Origin: Hydnum rufescens UP504 | Taxonomy: Eukaryota; Basidiomycota; Agaricomycetes; Cantharellales; Hydnaceae | Assembly (NCBI GenBank): GCA_014904985.1 | Contig: MU129142.1 | Span: forward strand, 57,472-87,823 | Direction of reading: 5' to 3' | Length of the DNA: 30,352 bases | Shown here: one piece after another, positions 9,566-20,632 of the stretch | Layout: each line of letters begins with the position of its first letter | Numbering within the stretch: position 1 is the stretch's first letter | Position numbers and translations under genes: made by a program | Notes under the pieces: generated by a model | What the model was told of the DNA's origin: nothing | The model's database searches: none | What the model saw: the letters and a program-made list of their open reading frames with translations, nothing else

Positions 9566-9617
9566 GTATATAATAATAGTAGTAGTAATTATAATAATAA
9601 TAAATAAATAAATAATC
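9566..9617. repeat. AT-rich microsatellite (ATA/TAG/AAAT)
   Basis: TATAATAATAGTAGTAGTAA followed by (ATA)n and (AATA)n runs, between module 5 and the right GGGGCCCC cluster. Confidence 0.85.
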
Positions 9618-9624
9618 CATGGCT

Positions 9625-9697
9625 AGGGGCCCCAGGGGCCCCTGGGCTGCTTGACCAGCCCCCTTGATTGAATTGCAGGGGCCCCTGGGGCCCCCCG
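9625..9697. repeat. Right GGGGCCCC palindrome cluster
   Basis: GGGGCCCCAGGGGCCCCTGG at 9626-9645 and GGGGCCCCTGGGGCCCCCC-type sequence near 9677-9697, separated by about 30 bp. It resembles the reverse complement of the left cluster and lies next to the truncated end of the copia fragment. Confidence 0.55.
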
Positions 9698-9708
9698 GGT
9701 CTGATATC

Positions 9709-10573
9709 TAGTTAGACCATATAAATGCAACCTTTGAAGTATCTAATTAGATACTGGTAATTGGCTGACCAGGCTGGGCCTGCCTTTGTAATATGATTGA
9801 TTGAGACAACTGTAAGTCCCATTTCGGGGGCATGCAGAGCATCATGTAGAATAACCGGGGTGAATTTTCTGGCATTTGGGACCTGTATCTTTAAATCACC
9901 AGTACTGACAGCATAGAAAATCTGTTTGTTGGCTGCCATGATCAGTCAAGGATCAATAGAACAGTAGTTGATAAACAACTCTTTGTAGGGCAACATGTGT
10001 CTTGTTGCCCCTGAATCGTATAGTTTGGCATAAGTGAGGGAATTTGGTTGATCATTCAGCATGGCCCCAATGCCTGTATTGGGCTCAGCAGCCTCAATTA
10101 TCACCCATGCTTTGATGTCGGCATGCTCTGTGGCCACCAATGTGCTCTCTTTAGCACCCATATTAGAACCCAAGTAGCCCCAAGGCCCCTGTCCTTCCTT
10201 TCCTCCCCCCTTCACCCAACAGTCTGCCTTAATGTGGCCCCTCTGATGACAATTGAAACACTCAATGTTCCTCCTGCCCTTCTTCTGCCTGTCAGCAGAG
10301 AAGGCCTCATTGGTACTCAATTTCCCTTTTCCCTTCTTCAGGGATTGTCGGTCATATTTGTCTGTCACAAGCTGAATAACAAGGGCCAACATAACTGTCT
10401 TCTCACTGAGATCAGCAGCTGCTGTGATGGAATTCATCATGTTGTCGTACACCTCAGGGAGAGATCCCAACAGTACATTGGCATATTCTTCATCTGAAAT
10501 AGTGGCCCCCATAGACACCAATTGCTCCTTGAGAGCACCAAGTTTATCAAAATGTGCCTGGACATCATTGTCA
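9709..10573 (-). pseudogene. gag-pr: Copia Gag C-terminus with zinc knuckle and protease start
   Basis: Read on the minus strand from 10573. The first copia residues after the break are DNDVQAHFDKLGALKEQL of the UBN2-type Gag core. A CX2CX4HX4C zinc knuckle (CFNCHQRGHIKADC, codons around 10265-10225) would bind RNA during particle assembly. The protease motif LYDSGATRHM follows near 10020, then a segment ending LHAPEMGLTVVSINHI of the usual post-DSGA fold. A TGA at 9946-9948 is the only stop before the sequence diverges near 9770, and it fits CGA-to-TGA decay. The reading ends in TAA at 9709-9711. The family assignment is strong from Gag plus DSGA; the element is non-functional. Confidence 0.8.
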
Positions 10574-10578
10574 GTGCC
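10574..10578. repeat. Target duplication GTGCC, left copy
   Basis: GTGCC directly precedes TGTCAGG of the inserted solo LTR. The right copy is at 24341-24345 directly after CCTGACA. Confidence 0.85.
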
Positions 10579-10773
10579 TGTCAGGATCAAATTGACATTT
10601 GCTTCCACTCATGGATTTACCCATCAGAGTATTATTCCTCATCAACTCTATATATGGCACCTACTCCTTCAAGTGCTCTCATCTCCTCTTTCCCTCCATT
10701 CAGTCAGGGGGTTATTGTCATCCTTGCCATTATTGGCATTTCTCTTATTATTATTGCCCTTGTTCTATCAGGC

Positions 10774-10778
10774 CTCAG
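10774..10778. repeat. Target duplication CTCAG, left copy
   Basis: CTCAG precedes the 5' LTR; the identical CTCAG follows the 3' LTR at 23769-23773. Five bp is usual for Ty3/gypsy integrases. Confidence 0.9.
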
Positions 10779-11356
10779 TGTAATATAGGGCCGTACTACG
10801 TATGTACATAGTAGTTCGTCTTGTATTGTATCTTACATAATAGCATGGCCATGAGGATTCTAAGTCCCAGTCGCACCGGAATCAAACCATCTTCTTGCCC
10901 AGACCTCTTCGCTCTTGCGAGGCCCGTGAAACTAACGCCACTGCGCCACTACCCGCGACTAAGTCGCGTGACGATCTGACCATACCAAGGCACACGATCC
11001 GTCGCCATAGAGCACGGGCAGAGACGGATACGGGAGAGTCGCGTATGAGCATGACTCTACTAGGTAAGTGCCCGCTTCCAGTCGGTTAGCTAACCCGCCA
11101 CTTTGTCCTTAGATAGTAACTGAGCCCTTTGGCCAGTTACTACCACTTCCCACTTCCCCATCCTCTCCTCTCCTCACGTTTCTCCCACGCCCGAAGCGAA
11201 GCCAGTGCTTAGCTTCATTTGTGGCCCTCCTGTTCGAAGCCAGTGCCTAGAACGGTTGGATTATCCTTTCTCTTCTATTCACAGATCTGTCGAATCCGCC
11301 TCATCTAACGACAACGAATACCACAGCTTCTCGAAGTCGAGAACCGCATTATTACA
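10779..11356 (+). repeat. Chromovirus 5' LTR (578 bp)
   Basis: Starts TGTAATATAGGGCCG and ends GAACCGCATTATTACA. It aligns end to end with the 3' LTR. By eye about 45 positions differ, nearly all transitions and mostly at CpG sites. The likely primer-binding site follows from 11358 (TGGTTCCCTCTAGCC); I cannot name the tRNA. Confidence 0.92.
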
Positions 11357-11453
11357 TTGGTTCCCTCTAGCCAACGAGGCGGTCGAACCAACTTCACCCA
11401 TAACATCCAGCAACTCCCAGTCCACTCTCTGCCTCCCTCCCTTGTCTCACGAA

Positions 11454-12180
11454 ATGAGTAAACGGGCGAAGACTCCTAAGTTAAACCCGCATATGGCGAT
11501 CCCCCACCACGTCCCATCATCCCAGCATGACGATGTGCTCTATCACGCTACTACTCACAAATGCGTGGCTATCCCACCCCGGCTACGCTCGATGGAGCAC
11601 TATCGAGAGATCACGCAATGACTGGATGAGCCAGTGAATGAGTATACAGACCCGTTCTCGGCTGCTCCTGTCACCACGTACCAGTTCCTCATGGTGTGGA
11701 CGAAGTTTGCTCCAGCACAATATACCTCTATGTACTTCATGTACGACGAGGAGCTGCAGGAGTGGCATATGGATCGGGAACTCCTCATTACAGTCCAAAC
11801 AGGCATCGAGAGGCTACAGAACGTCATCTCAGACGTTATAGCTATAGTAGGAAATGAGGATCATCGCTTTGTAATAGACCGCGAAGGGAAATTAGCAGAG
11901 CAGCTATGGATGTCCAAACGAATTGAAGAATTGAGAATGGCTGACAAGCTACTAAAGCTAAGGTCGAGCTGACATTCGCTCGACTCTACAAACTAAGGAA
12001 GCTACATCAGGGCGAAAGCTTATCCACTCCAATGGCCTCTGAGGATTCCCTTCCTCCTATGCCTGAATTAAGAGAGCGCCTGTATAAGGCCTGGCACGAT
12101 CCCCACCTCCCCACGAAAAGGGTGGCCCGAAGAGCACTAGCTTTGGGCTGGGAAGCAATACAAGGTGATATCGATGGAAC
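11454..12180 (+). pseudogene. gag: Chromovirus Gag N-terminal part
   Basis: ATG 11454 (MSKRAKTPKL) is the first start after the LTR with a long continuation. The frame runs to 11972 apart from a TGA at 11619-11621. It has a helical region with YMYDEELQEWHMDRELL and an EQLWMSKRIEELRMADKLLK coiled-coil-like stretch. Near 11955 the frame shifts by one and continues with KLRKLHQGE and PELRERLYKAWHDPHLPTKR, then shifts again near 12160. I do not recognise a named domain. The location before the zinc knuckle and the charged helical make-up fit the N-terminal part of a structural particle protein. Confidence 0.6.
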
Positions 12181-14377
12181 GCACCCCCATCATACAGGCG
12201 ATGAGGCACCCGTTCTCGGGCAACCAGGCCATGAAGTATGCAGAATACGACATGAGGCTAGAGGAAGCGCTGGATGTGCAGCCGCTCCCTAGAGTGGACA
12301 CCGACCCCCATGGCTTAGGTCTCTTCACGCCAAGCTCAGATTTCAAGGAGCCTAGTGGAGATGCCAGCTTTGACCCCTCTCGCAGTCCGAAAGCAGGCCC
12401 CGGCTCTATTATAAACCTGCCAGCCTGGCCCACTCCTCCCTCCGATCAGACGAGACTGGGGAACTCATCCACATACCAGGCCTCATCCATCGACCTTGAC
12501 GCATCCCTGTTGACGTGGCAGGACGTCCCCCTCCATGACTCAACGCCCAGGGAGTCAGCTACCCCTATGCCAAACCCTCGTAATTGGCTGGCGGTCCTCT
12601 CACAACGAGTCTCCATGCTGGGGGAAGGATTGAGGAACGTCCTTTGGACCCCTTCGAAGTCACAGGCTCCAATAGGAGAACCCATGGGATCTTGGGAGAT
12701 GGGGCCCGTAGTCGGACACCCCGTGGGGAGGCATCCTAGTGGAGACTCCCCCACGCTTCGACCTCCAGGCCCTTCTCGGGCTCGCTCGCCCCTAACCAAT
12801 TACCTGATCGGACGAGCAAACGCTGCGGGCGAAGGGATCGAGTACCCTGGTGGTGCTTGGGACTCGGTCACGGATACCCCCACCTTGCCTGCCCCGGGAG
12901 CCACAAGAGCCCACAACTACTACACGAACCTAGTCAAGGCGGCCCCATTCTCCCTCTCCCGCACCCTCTTCCCTCACGATCCCATGAGCCTTGCTCCATC
13001 GGAACCGGAGGGGCCCTCCACCATCCCTATGTCCTCCCAAAGCTCCTCCCAGAAGGAAGGTCATGAACCTCCCACGGAGAACTCCAAGGGCAAGAGCCCC
13101 CAGCCCCCTCCTCCTCCCCACTCAGCTAGCTCGAAGGAAGGCAGAGGCGGGCTGCCAGATGATGATGGTGGACCCGGGAAAGGAGGAGGAGGCCCAGGAC
13201 GAGGAGGTCCAGACCCTAGGCCCCCTTCCAATGGAGGATCCCCGGGCCCAGGCGGTCCCCCGGCCCTCCTGGCCCTCCTGGCCCCCTGGGACCCCCGGGA
13301 CCACCTGGAGCGTCGTCCAATGCTCCCCCACCAGGCGTGACCTGGGACAACTGGCTGAAATGGACGGCAGTGCCAGAATGGGATGGCAATCAGGAAACAG
13401 CGATCGATTGGCTCTACGAGTGTAGCGATCTCGTGAGTTTGGGCCCGGCTGTGGAAAGCCAGATAGCACAGATAGCCACCTTCCGGTTCAGAGGAGCTGT
13501 CGCCACTGCCTGGCGAGCTCATTCGGCTCCAGTCAAGCACTCCATCCTGCAGTCCTGGGATAATCTACAGGAATGGGTATTACACCGTTATCTCGGAGAG
13601 GCTTGGTACACAGCCCAGTGACTCAAGTATAACGAGGGGACTTTCCGTAGTGGGGATCACCCTGATGAATCGCCCGCTGAATATATACAGCGGCGCATCC
13701 TCCTTTCCTGCATCTTCCTGCACTTCACCCCCAATAGCCCCGAGGAAACAGCATCAGTAATGAACAACACCCCCGCGGAATGGGACATCGTACTGAGATG
13801 GAGCGACAGACCCCCGATTGAATCAGTCCTAATGCACGCCAAACAATTCAAGGCAACGTTAGTAATGCAATGGAGGTCCTCGCAACACTATCGACACCGC
13901 CAGGAATCAAAGAATCCCAAGAGAGCGAATTTTGTCGCGCAGGAGGACGTAGCGGAGAGGAGCGACCAGGAATCGCTGCACTCTCAATACAGCGATGATC
14001 CGGAGGGAGCTTTTCGGTACTCTAGCGAGGAAGCAGAAGGAGGAAAGGCTTCCTCAATGGCATTGAACGTAGGGAAGTGCCCCGGCGGTAAATCCTACCG
14101 ATCACCACATCACGCCTATCCCCAGGAAAGAAGAGCAGACAACGCCGAAAAGACGTACCCTTATCCTCGGGACGACACAGTAGTCAGCCACCATAAACCT
14201 GGTCAGAAGTGTTTCGCGTGTGGTAGCGAGAAACACTGGGTGAGGGACTGCAAACACTTCAGGGTGTATTCCAATCGTTTAGAAAGGAGAACGCTTAAGA
14301 AGGAGCATAGACGTTATGAGACGCCCAGTTACAAAGCAGCCTACTCAGCTATGGTGGACGCTACGCAGAATTTTTAG
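12165..14377 (+). pseudogene. gag: Chromovirus Gag capsid region with CCHC zinc knuckle
   Basis: A long Pro/Ser-rich stretch (12165-13100) leads into a collagen-like GPP/GGP repeat at about 13150-13300. The frame then shifts by one in a C/G run near 13255-13262 and enters a retrotransposon capsid domain starting VTWDNWLKWTAVPEWDG. A TGA at 13619-13621 interrupts it, and the same frame continues to a CX2CX4HX4C knuckle (CFACGSEKHWVRDC, about 14215-14256). The frame ends in TAG at 14375-14377 directly after TTTTT. Gag would assemble particles and bind the element RNA. The copy is broken by one stop and at least one frameshift. Confidence 0.8.
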
Positions 14378-15381
14378 ATTCGGAGCAGACGAAGCCAGCT
14401 TCGCCATCTCGCTCCCTTGTACCCTATAGAAGGTCCCCATATATAACAACACATACAAACCTGTTGCATAATGTAAACGTGGCCACGGGTAATATACTAC
14501 CTCCCCCTCCTGTAAGATCCTTCTTGGACCTGCCAAGAAAGCCGCCCGATAGACAGCATTCTCACGACCCTGAGGCTGCGAATCAGCGATTCGTAGCAGC
14601 AGCCACGACGTCGGGGCCAGGGGAGAATGAACCCCCAGGACTACCTAAGGCACCGAATGATCTTCCAGTGAAGGTTATTCGTTGCCTCAAGGCTAGAACT
14701 ACACCCCCAGGGAAATTGGCTCTCGGCATCATGGTGCTCAGTGTGTATGGGGGCCATCTGGGGTCACTTTCGGGTCCGCAAGTGCAGCTACGACTGGATT
14801 TGGGTGCGGACATCACTCTGATATCGGAGGAATGCTATAAAGCCCTGGAACGCCGCCCGAAATTACAGAAAGGAATGAAACTCAGCCTTTTTGAGCTCAC
14901 CAATCAAGCGAAAATCCTAGGCTATGTGAGTCTCCGAGTCTTCATGCCCACGACGGACGGCCAAATGCTAGAGTTCGTCGAAGAAGCCTACATGATACCG
15001 GGAATGAACATTCCAGTGCTGCTAGGAGAGGACTTCCAGGTCAACTACGAGGTCTCCATACTGAGATCGGCGCAAGGAACGCATTTGTCAATCAACCAGC
15101 CAGGGGAACGATTCAATGTCCCAGCTCACTCGACTCCCCCTTCGACTGAAGATTTTCAGGTCCGACCCCATCATCCCCCAGAAGTAAGAAATCGCGCCGC
15201 GTACTTGGCTGCTTCCAGAAACCCCAGCGACACACAAAAAAGCAGGACTCCCACAACGCGTTTACTGTGAGCAACCGCAGACGTGAAGATTCGTGCGGGG
15301 TGGGTCGCCAGGGTTCCCGTGGAAGGCCCAACTACGGGTCGCAATGAATGGTTCGTGGAGAGAGTCGTACTCCCCACCCGC
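14346..15381 (+). pseudogene. pol: Chromovirus Pol: linker and aspartic protease
   Basis: Relative to Gag this frame is -1. It is open from before the Gag stop and carries the linker, then an aspartic protease near 14790-15060 with LDLGADITLISEECYKAL in place of the usual DSGA (D kept, S replaced by L) and the closing motif VLLGEDFQ. A TGA at 15268-15270 again fits CGA decay. The frame then reads GWVARVPVEG and ERVVLPTR up to 15381, where solo LTR B enters. The protease cuts Gag-Pol. The missing Ser/Thr beside the catalytic Asp could be decay or a family trait. Confidence 0.75.
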
Positions 15382-16762
15382 TGTTGGAGGGACAAATCCC
15401 TACTACGTGCAAACCCTATCCGAGGACGATCTTTCAAATAAATGAACCAATTTCCATGTCAATCCGGACGTCAATTCCCACGCTGTCATTCATTTGAGAA
15501 CAAGCCTGAATCCCATACGTCTAATACCCACGAATCCGCACCATTCCTTTGTTTGCGCACAAGCCAATTTATTATGTATCCGCGGCACTTCAACAGGCCA
15601 CCCTAAATTCCACCTTTTTATGCCATGCCTCTATGTGGCAATAGCAATTCAACTTGCTTGCTTTGTTTGACCTTCAATCAGTCTCCACTTCCGATACACG
15701 CTTCCTGTTGCCTCAAGGGCGACTCTAACGAATTGTGATTATGTAACACGACGGATTACACACCCGGGCCTTGATTCCGACTCGCGGACCTGTCACATGA
15801 TAAATAGGGGCTAATGCGGTGCTCTCAAGGAGTAAACGCGGAATATCTCCCTCAGTTTTGATCGGATCGACTCGGCAAGATAGCGCCCAGAAAGCTACGA
15901 TCCACACCTTTCCGACGATACTAAACACGAGCCGAACGAATCAAAACTGCTCCTTCCAGGTCGATTTTACTATGTGTTTCATATATCCCTTCAGTATTTT
16001 TCGATTTTCTCAGTCAGTTTTGATCCAATTCGTTCAGGACAAGCACGCCTAGAAAGCTGTCGACAGTCCGCATCCAATGGTACCAAGGGCAAAACGAGCG
16101 GATTAAAACTCGGCTCTCTACAATTTAATCTCCCCATGTCTCATTTCACTTTTACCTCCGCTTTTTTTTTGATTATTAATGGCAATTATTCTCTGCCCCT
16201 CTTATATACGACGAAGAGTATGTCTAGGACGACCAGTTCCACCATTCCCCAAGGGATTCTGCGCAGTAGGAGGGGAGGAATAGTTTGGTTAAGCCATATT
16301 CCCCTATTCTGACTTGATTTTGTAATATCTCCTTCAGTTTTGAAGCTTTTGACTTGATTTCTTTTTCATCATTTTCGCCTTAACCCCACCTTTCTGCCGG
16401 TTACCATAGCATTTTTCTGTGATGTATATTAAGTGCAGGAGATGCGAATTTCTACAGTTTTCCCCCTCCCCAGTTTTGAGGCACTGATGTATTGCCGCTG
16501 GTTCCTTGGGTGAATTCTACTAAGACTACTACACTTTGTCTAGGGCCTCAAGAGGAGAGCCTTAGGGTGTGGTTTTGTGACCTAAATTCATTCTTTATTC
16601 TATTGCTTGAGCAGGTGTTGCTTACAGCATTAGATTTCTATCACCAAAGACCTTCCTTCCTTTGAGCCTTAACATTCGGATTGATCCCGTGGTCCCCTCT
16701 TTTCGTTCTCGATTCCATATCATGGACTGTGGCTGGATTCCTCCCTTCGTTTCCCGCTTACA
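15382..16762 (+). mobile_element. Solo LTR-like element, copy B, inserted in chromovirus pol
   Basis: Starts TGTTGGAGGGACAAATCCC and ends CCCGCTTACA. CCGC occurs at 15378-15381 and again at 16763-16766. Removing the element plus one CCGC joins the protease-RT linker in one open frame, so the edges are base-exact. It is the inverted counterpart of 2311-3686, with the same 162 bp internal offset (CAGTTTTGAT at 15853 and 16015, weaker at 16335). It has no coding content. The 4 bp duplication is short for gypsy elements, and the parent family is unknown. Confidence 0.85.
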
Positions 16763-18100
16763 CCGCGACGGAAGCTTCCTAGCCGCCCCTTCGACACTGG
16801 TCAAGTCGAAGGAACTCGTACTAGCAGTAGCTAACATGTCCCCCTCCGTGGAATGGATCCGGAAGGGCGACGTATTAGGCGTCTTACACGACCCAGAGCA
16901 ATACCTTGATAGCACCAAGGATGATGAGCAAACACAGCGTTTGAAGGCCTATGCCCAGGTAGTGCAGAAGATCGCCAGGGGATCATTAGGAGATAGGGAT
17001 TTGTCAGATCAAGCGTTGGCGAAGTCGCGGGCGCTGGAGATTCCTCCCAAACCTGACGATCCTGAGGAACTGTGGGCCCTAAGACGTCAGAGCCTGCGGA
17101 CCCAACTACATATGACTCCAAGAGACTGGAGGAGCTCATCGACATAGCCCCGGATGCTCCCCCAGATATAAAGGTGAAGACCTTGAAATTGATCAGGAAG
17201 CATATCCAGGCATTCGGGTTTGATGATCGCCTGGGAACCCTTGAAACGATCACCAAGATCCGTACGAAGGAGGAAGCTCACCCAGTTTCCATGCCCATGT
17301 ACGGGGCTTCGCCAGCAAAGAGGCAGGTGATCGATGAGCAGATGGACAAGTGGATTCGCCAGGAGGTGGTAGAACCTTCGAAAAGTCCCTGGGCCGCCCC
17401 TGTAGTTATAGCATACTGGAACGGGAAGCCGTGATTCTGTGTAGACTACAGGAAGCTCAATGCCATGACCATACCCAACGAGTTCCTGATTCCCTGGCAA
17501 ACGGAGATCCTGCAGGCCCTGTCAGGATCGCAGGTTTTGTCTGCCCTCGACGCACTAGCAGGATTCCACCAGATGACGATGGAAGAAGAGGATAAAGAGA
17601 AAACGGCCTTTCGTTCGCACCGAGGGCTCTGGCAGTTCAAACAAATGCCCTTTGGCCTTAGGAATGGCCCCTCGATTTTCCAGAGAATGATGCAATCTAT
17701 CCTCGCCCCCTTTCTTTGGATATTCTCACTGGTGTACATAGACAACATAGTGGTGTATTCGAAATCATACGAGGAGCATCTAGAGCACCTAGATCTAGTC
17801 CTACAAGCCTGTGCAGAAGCCAAATTGACCCTAGCCCCCAAGAAGTGTCACTTCATGTACACCTCTATCCTCTTATTGGGGCAGAAAGTCTCCCAACTTG
17901 GGCTGTCAACCCACAAGGAAAAGATTAAAGCTGTTACCGGCCTAGCTCGCCCCTATAATAAAGCAACACTGCAAACGTTTTTGGGGATGGCCATGTATTT
18001 CTTGCACTTTATACCATATTACTCGGAGTGAGCAGCACCACTATTCGAACTACTAAGGAAGGGTATAAACTGGACCTGGGGAGCTGAGCAAGAACAAGCC
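16763..18100 (+). pseudogene. pol: Chromovirus reverse transcriptase with mutated YIDD box
   Basis: After the linker (GSFLAAPSTLVKSKELVLAV, ending in IRKGDVLGVL) the frame shifts by one near 17070-17100 and enters RT. Seen in order: VVEPSKSPWAAPVV, FCVDYRKLN, LSALDALAGFHQM, TAFRSHRGLWQFKQMPFGL, and VYIDNIVVYS where YIDD is expected. The change is GAC to AAC at 17745. TGA stops at 17432-17434 and 18029-18031 both stand where this family usually has Arg (GKP-R-FCVDYRK; YYSE-R-AAPLF). RT would copy the element RNA into DNA; the second metal-binding Asp is lost here, so this copy could not do so even without the stops. Confidence 0.88.
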
Positions 18101-18693
18101 TTCGAAGATGTCAAGGAAGGACTAGTCTCAGCCCCCGTGCTTGGCCATTCGATTCCAGCTAGGCCGTACTGCATATATTCCGATGCGTCAGACGTAGCGA
18201 TAGGGGCTAGCTTACAGCAAATACAGCCGATAGCAGTAAGGGATCTAAAAGGCACGAAAATATACGACAAGATCCTCACGGCTTACACGAAGGGCGAACC
18301 GGTCCCAAAGATAGCTCGTCAAGCCTCAAAAAATATCAACGACGTGCCCGACTCTGACACTTGGGCCGAAAATGTGGAAGATACGATCGTGCATGTCGAA
18401 CGAGTCATCACCTACTGGAGCAGATCCCTGAAGTCTGCCGAACGAAATTATTCGGCGATGGAAAGAGAAGCCCTAGGGGTTAAGGAAGCGCTAGTGCGCT
18501 TCCAACCCTTCATTGAAGGCGAAAGGAACATCGTGATCACAGATCACGCAGTGCTACAGTGGGCCCGGATGTACGAAAATGCCAACAGGTGTCTCGCAGC
18601 GTGGGGGCAGTATTTGCAGCATATCCAGGCCTGGACATAGTGCATAGAGCGGGCATCGTCCATTCAAACGTCGATCCCCTCTCAAGGCTGTGA
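18101..18693 (+). pseudogene. pol: Chromovirus RNase H
   Basis: Follows RT in the same frame. The motif YCIYSDASDVAIGASLQQ gives the first catalytic Asp; YWSRSLKSAERNYSAMEREA gives the conserved SRSL..AERNY..MEREA block with its Glu; VITDHAVLQW gives the next Asp. An 80-residue loop (18235-18410) separates the first and second blocks, longer than in most gypsy elements. In the G run at 18602-18606 one base appears lost; restoring the phase gives the usual YPGLDIVHRAG and NVDPLSRL ending. TGA 18691-18693 then stands where Arg is likely. RNase H would remove the RNA strand during cDNA synthesis. Confidence 0.85.
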
Positions 18694-18718
18694 CAGAGTC
18701 CGCCGCATCAGTCGCCCG

Positions 18719-20506
18719 TTGAAGACAATTCCCCTCCTTACCGAGTCACCTTTCAACGCAACCAATATTTGCTTGGGAGGACGTAGTAGAAAGGAAGCCC
18801 ACCGAGCAAGCAGCATTCCTCTCCACTCAAGCTCAGAGCAGGGCACAGAGTCCTCAGGAGGTCAAGAGGCCTCCACTAGCGCAATAGAGGAAATAGAGCT
18901 GGCAGCGCGACGAAGAGCCAGGACAGCAAATCCCCTGAGCCAGGAGTATGCGCCACGGACACTAAACATAGAAATCAGCCTCCAAAGGATAGAAGCTTTC
19001 GTCCAGGGATACCAAACAGACCCTAGCTTCCGGCAGCCTTGGAACGAAGCAGCAGAAGACGAAGCAGAGCTCCTGGCAGCTCAGAGATTCTACAAGTCCA
19101 AAGAAGGACTCTTGATCTTTCGAGATGCGGATTGGGTGGCGCGATTATGCGTGCCTAGGACAGAAGTACGCAGGATACTCAAAGAATCGCACAAGTCGCC
19201 CTGGGAAACTGCACACACAGGATCCTCCAGGCTCTTCCACAAGCTCGCTCCACGGTTCTACTGGCCCAGGATGTGGACGGACGTGGTCGACTACACCAAA
19301 ACGTGCGACGTCTGTCAGAAAATCAAATCTGACAAACGGGGACCGATGGGAAAGCTTCGCCCCATGCTATCCCACTACTTCCGTTTGAAGTCGTGACCTT
19401 AGACCTCATCACGGGCCTCCCGAAGTCGGGAGGGTATGACACAGTACTGGTGATAGTAGACAAGCTTACCAAATTCATCCAATACATCCCCACCACTTCG
19501 ACCTTGAAGCAAGACGGCTTCACTAAGATGTTTGTCCAGCATGTCGTCCTGAAGTACAGTCTCCCGAAACAGATGATCGCAGATCGAGATGCCAGATGGT
19601 CTTGATCCTTCTGGGCATCAGTCGCCAAACATCTGGAACTGGGTCTACTTCTGTCAACGTCACACCACCCGCAGACAGATGGACAAACGGAGAAGGCCAA
19701 CGACACGCTCAAAGTTGCGTTACGAGCTTACACAGCTGGGAATCGCGGTTCTTGGGCCCAGTGGCTAAGAACACTCGCGATGGCCCACAACTCGACGCCC
19801 CATTCTTCTACAGGCTACTCCCCCTTTTTCCTTTTGCATGGATACTCCCCAAAGACTGGGCAACTGCAATGGACCCAGTGGGAAGGGCGTCGGATGGATT
19901 GAGCTAGACAATGCAGCAGCGTCCTTGTTTGTAGGTGAGCTGGAAGCCCACCGTTCGCTAGCCCGGGACGCCCTAGCAAGAGCTCAGGCTAGGCAGGTGA
20001 AAGCCTACAATTCGCGAAGACGGGACGAAGAATTCGAGGAAGGGGACGAGGTTCTAGTGAACCCTCACTCTCTCGAGCTGGTCGATGTACAAGGCATGGG
20101 GAGGAAGCTGGTGCAACGACGCATAGGTCCTTTCCAGATTTCGGAAAAGATAAACCCCATAGTCTACCGCATGAATATACCCCCTGAATATAAGATGCAT
20201 CCTATCATAAATATACAACATCTGGTAAAATACCATCGCGATGAGCAAGACGACGAACGGGCTAAACTACCAGAGCTAAGGGAACTGGCGAAAGAGGAAG
20301 AATACGAGGTAGAGAAGATCGTAGGGCATCACTACAATCGATCGAGGAGAAGGAGAGAGTACCTAGTGAGGTGGAAGGGGTATGGGCCTGAGCACGACAC
20401 GTTCGAGCCCGAGACCGGTCTACGGAATGCCTTCTCACGCCTCAGGGAATACCACAAAACCCTGGAAGAACGTGGTGGCAAAAACGAGGACCCCACGAGG
20501 CCATAG
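18719..20506 (+). pseudogene. pol: Chromovirus integrase with C-terminal chromodomain
   Basis: The HHCC zinc domain is at about 19180-19325 (ESHKSPWETAHTG, then CDVCQKIK). The frame moves by one near 19390. The catalytic core then shows TLDLITGLP (first Asp), ADRDARW (second Asp) and DGQTEKAND (Glu), so the DDE set is kept. TGA 19603-19605 interrupts the core. Two small shifts near 19860-19900 precede the C-terminal part (GPFQISEKINP, the GPF/Y-type module) and a chromodomain, EYEVEKIVGHHYNRSRRRRE then EYLVRWKGYGPEHDTFEP, at about 20305-20455. Integrase inserts the cDNA; the chromodomain would steer it to methylated-histone chromatin, which fits insertion into other dead elements. Ends TAG 20504-20506. 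Confidence 0.9.
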
Positions 20507-20514
20507 TGGAGCCT

Positions 20515-20560
20515 CTCAACCTCAACCTCAACCTCAACCTCTGTCTCAATCTCCTCGCAG
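20515..20560 (+). promoter_or_regulatory. Possible 3' splice site before the accessory ORF: (CTCAAC)4 then pyrimidines and CAG
   Basis: Four copies of CTCAAC (each close to the fungal branch consensus CTNAC) at 20515-20538 are followed by CTGTCTCAATCTCCTCGCAG ending at 20560. It lies between the pol stop and the accessory start at 20633. A donor was not identified; the LTR contains AGGTAAGTGC at about 11063-11071 as one candidate. This is inference only. Confidence 0.35.
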
Positions 20561-20632
20561 CCCCATCCCACCTTTCTGGTAGTGCCTCATGCAGCAACCG
20601 GGAGCTCGTAAACATAGGGGTATCAGGCGCGG

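Noticed and set aside
7933..9697. CRISPR-like array
   Set aside because: Units are 229-358 bp, irregular, and hairpin-plus-splice-like; the genome is eukaryotic. No direct-repeat/spacer pattern.
12930..13540. Minus-strand Gly/Pro-rich ORFs over gag
   Set aside because: Shadow of the collagen-like GPP repeat of Gag.
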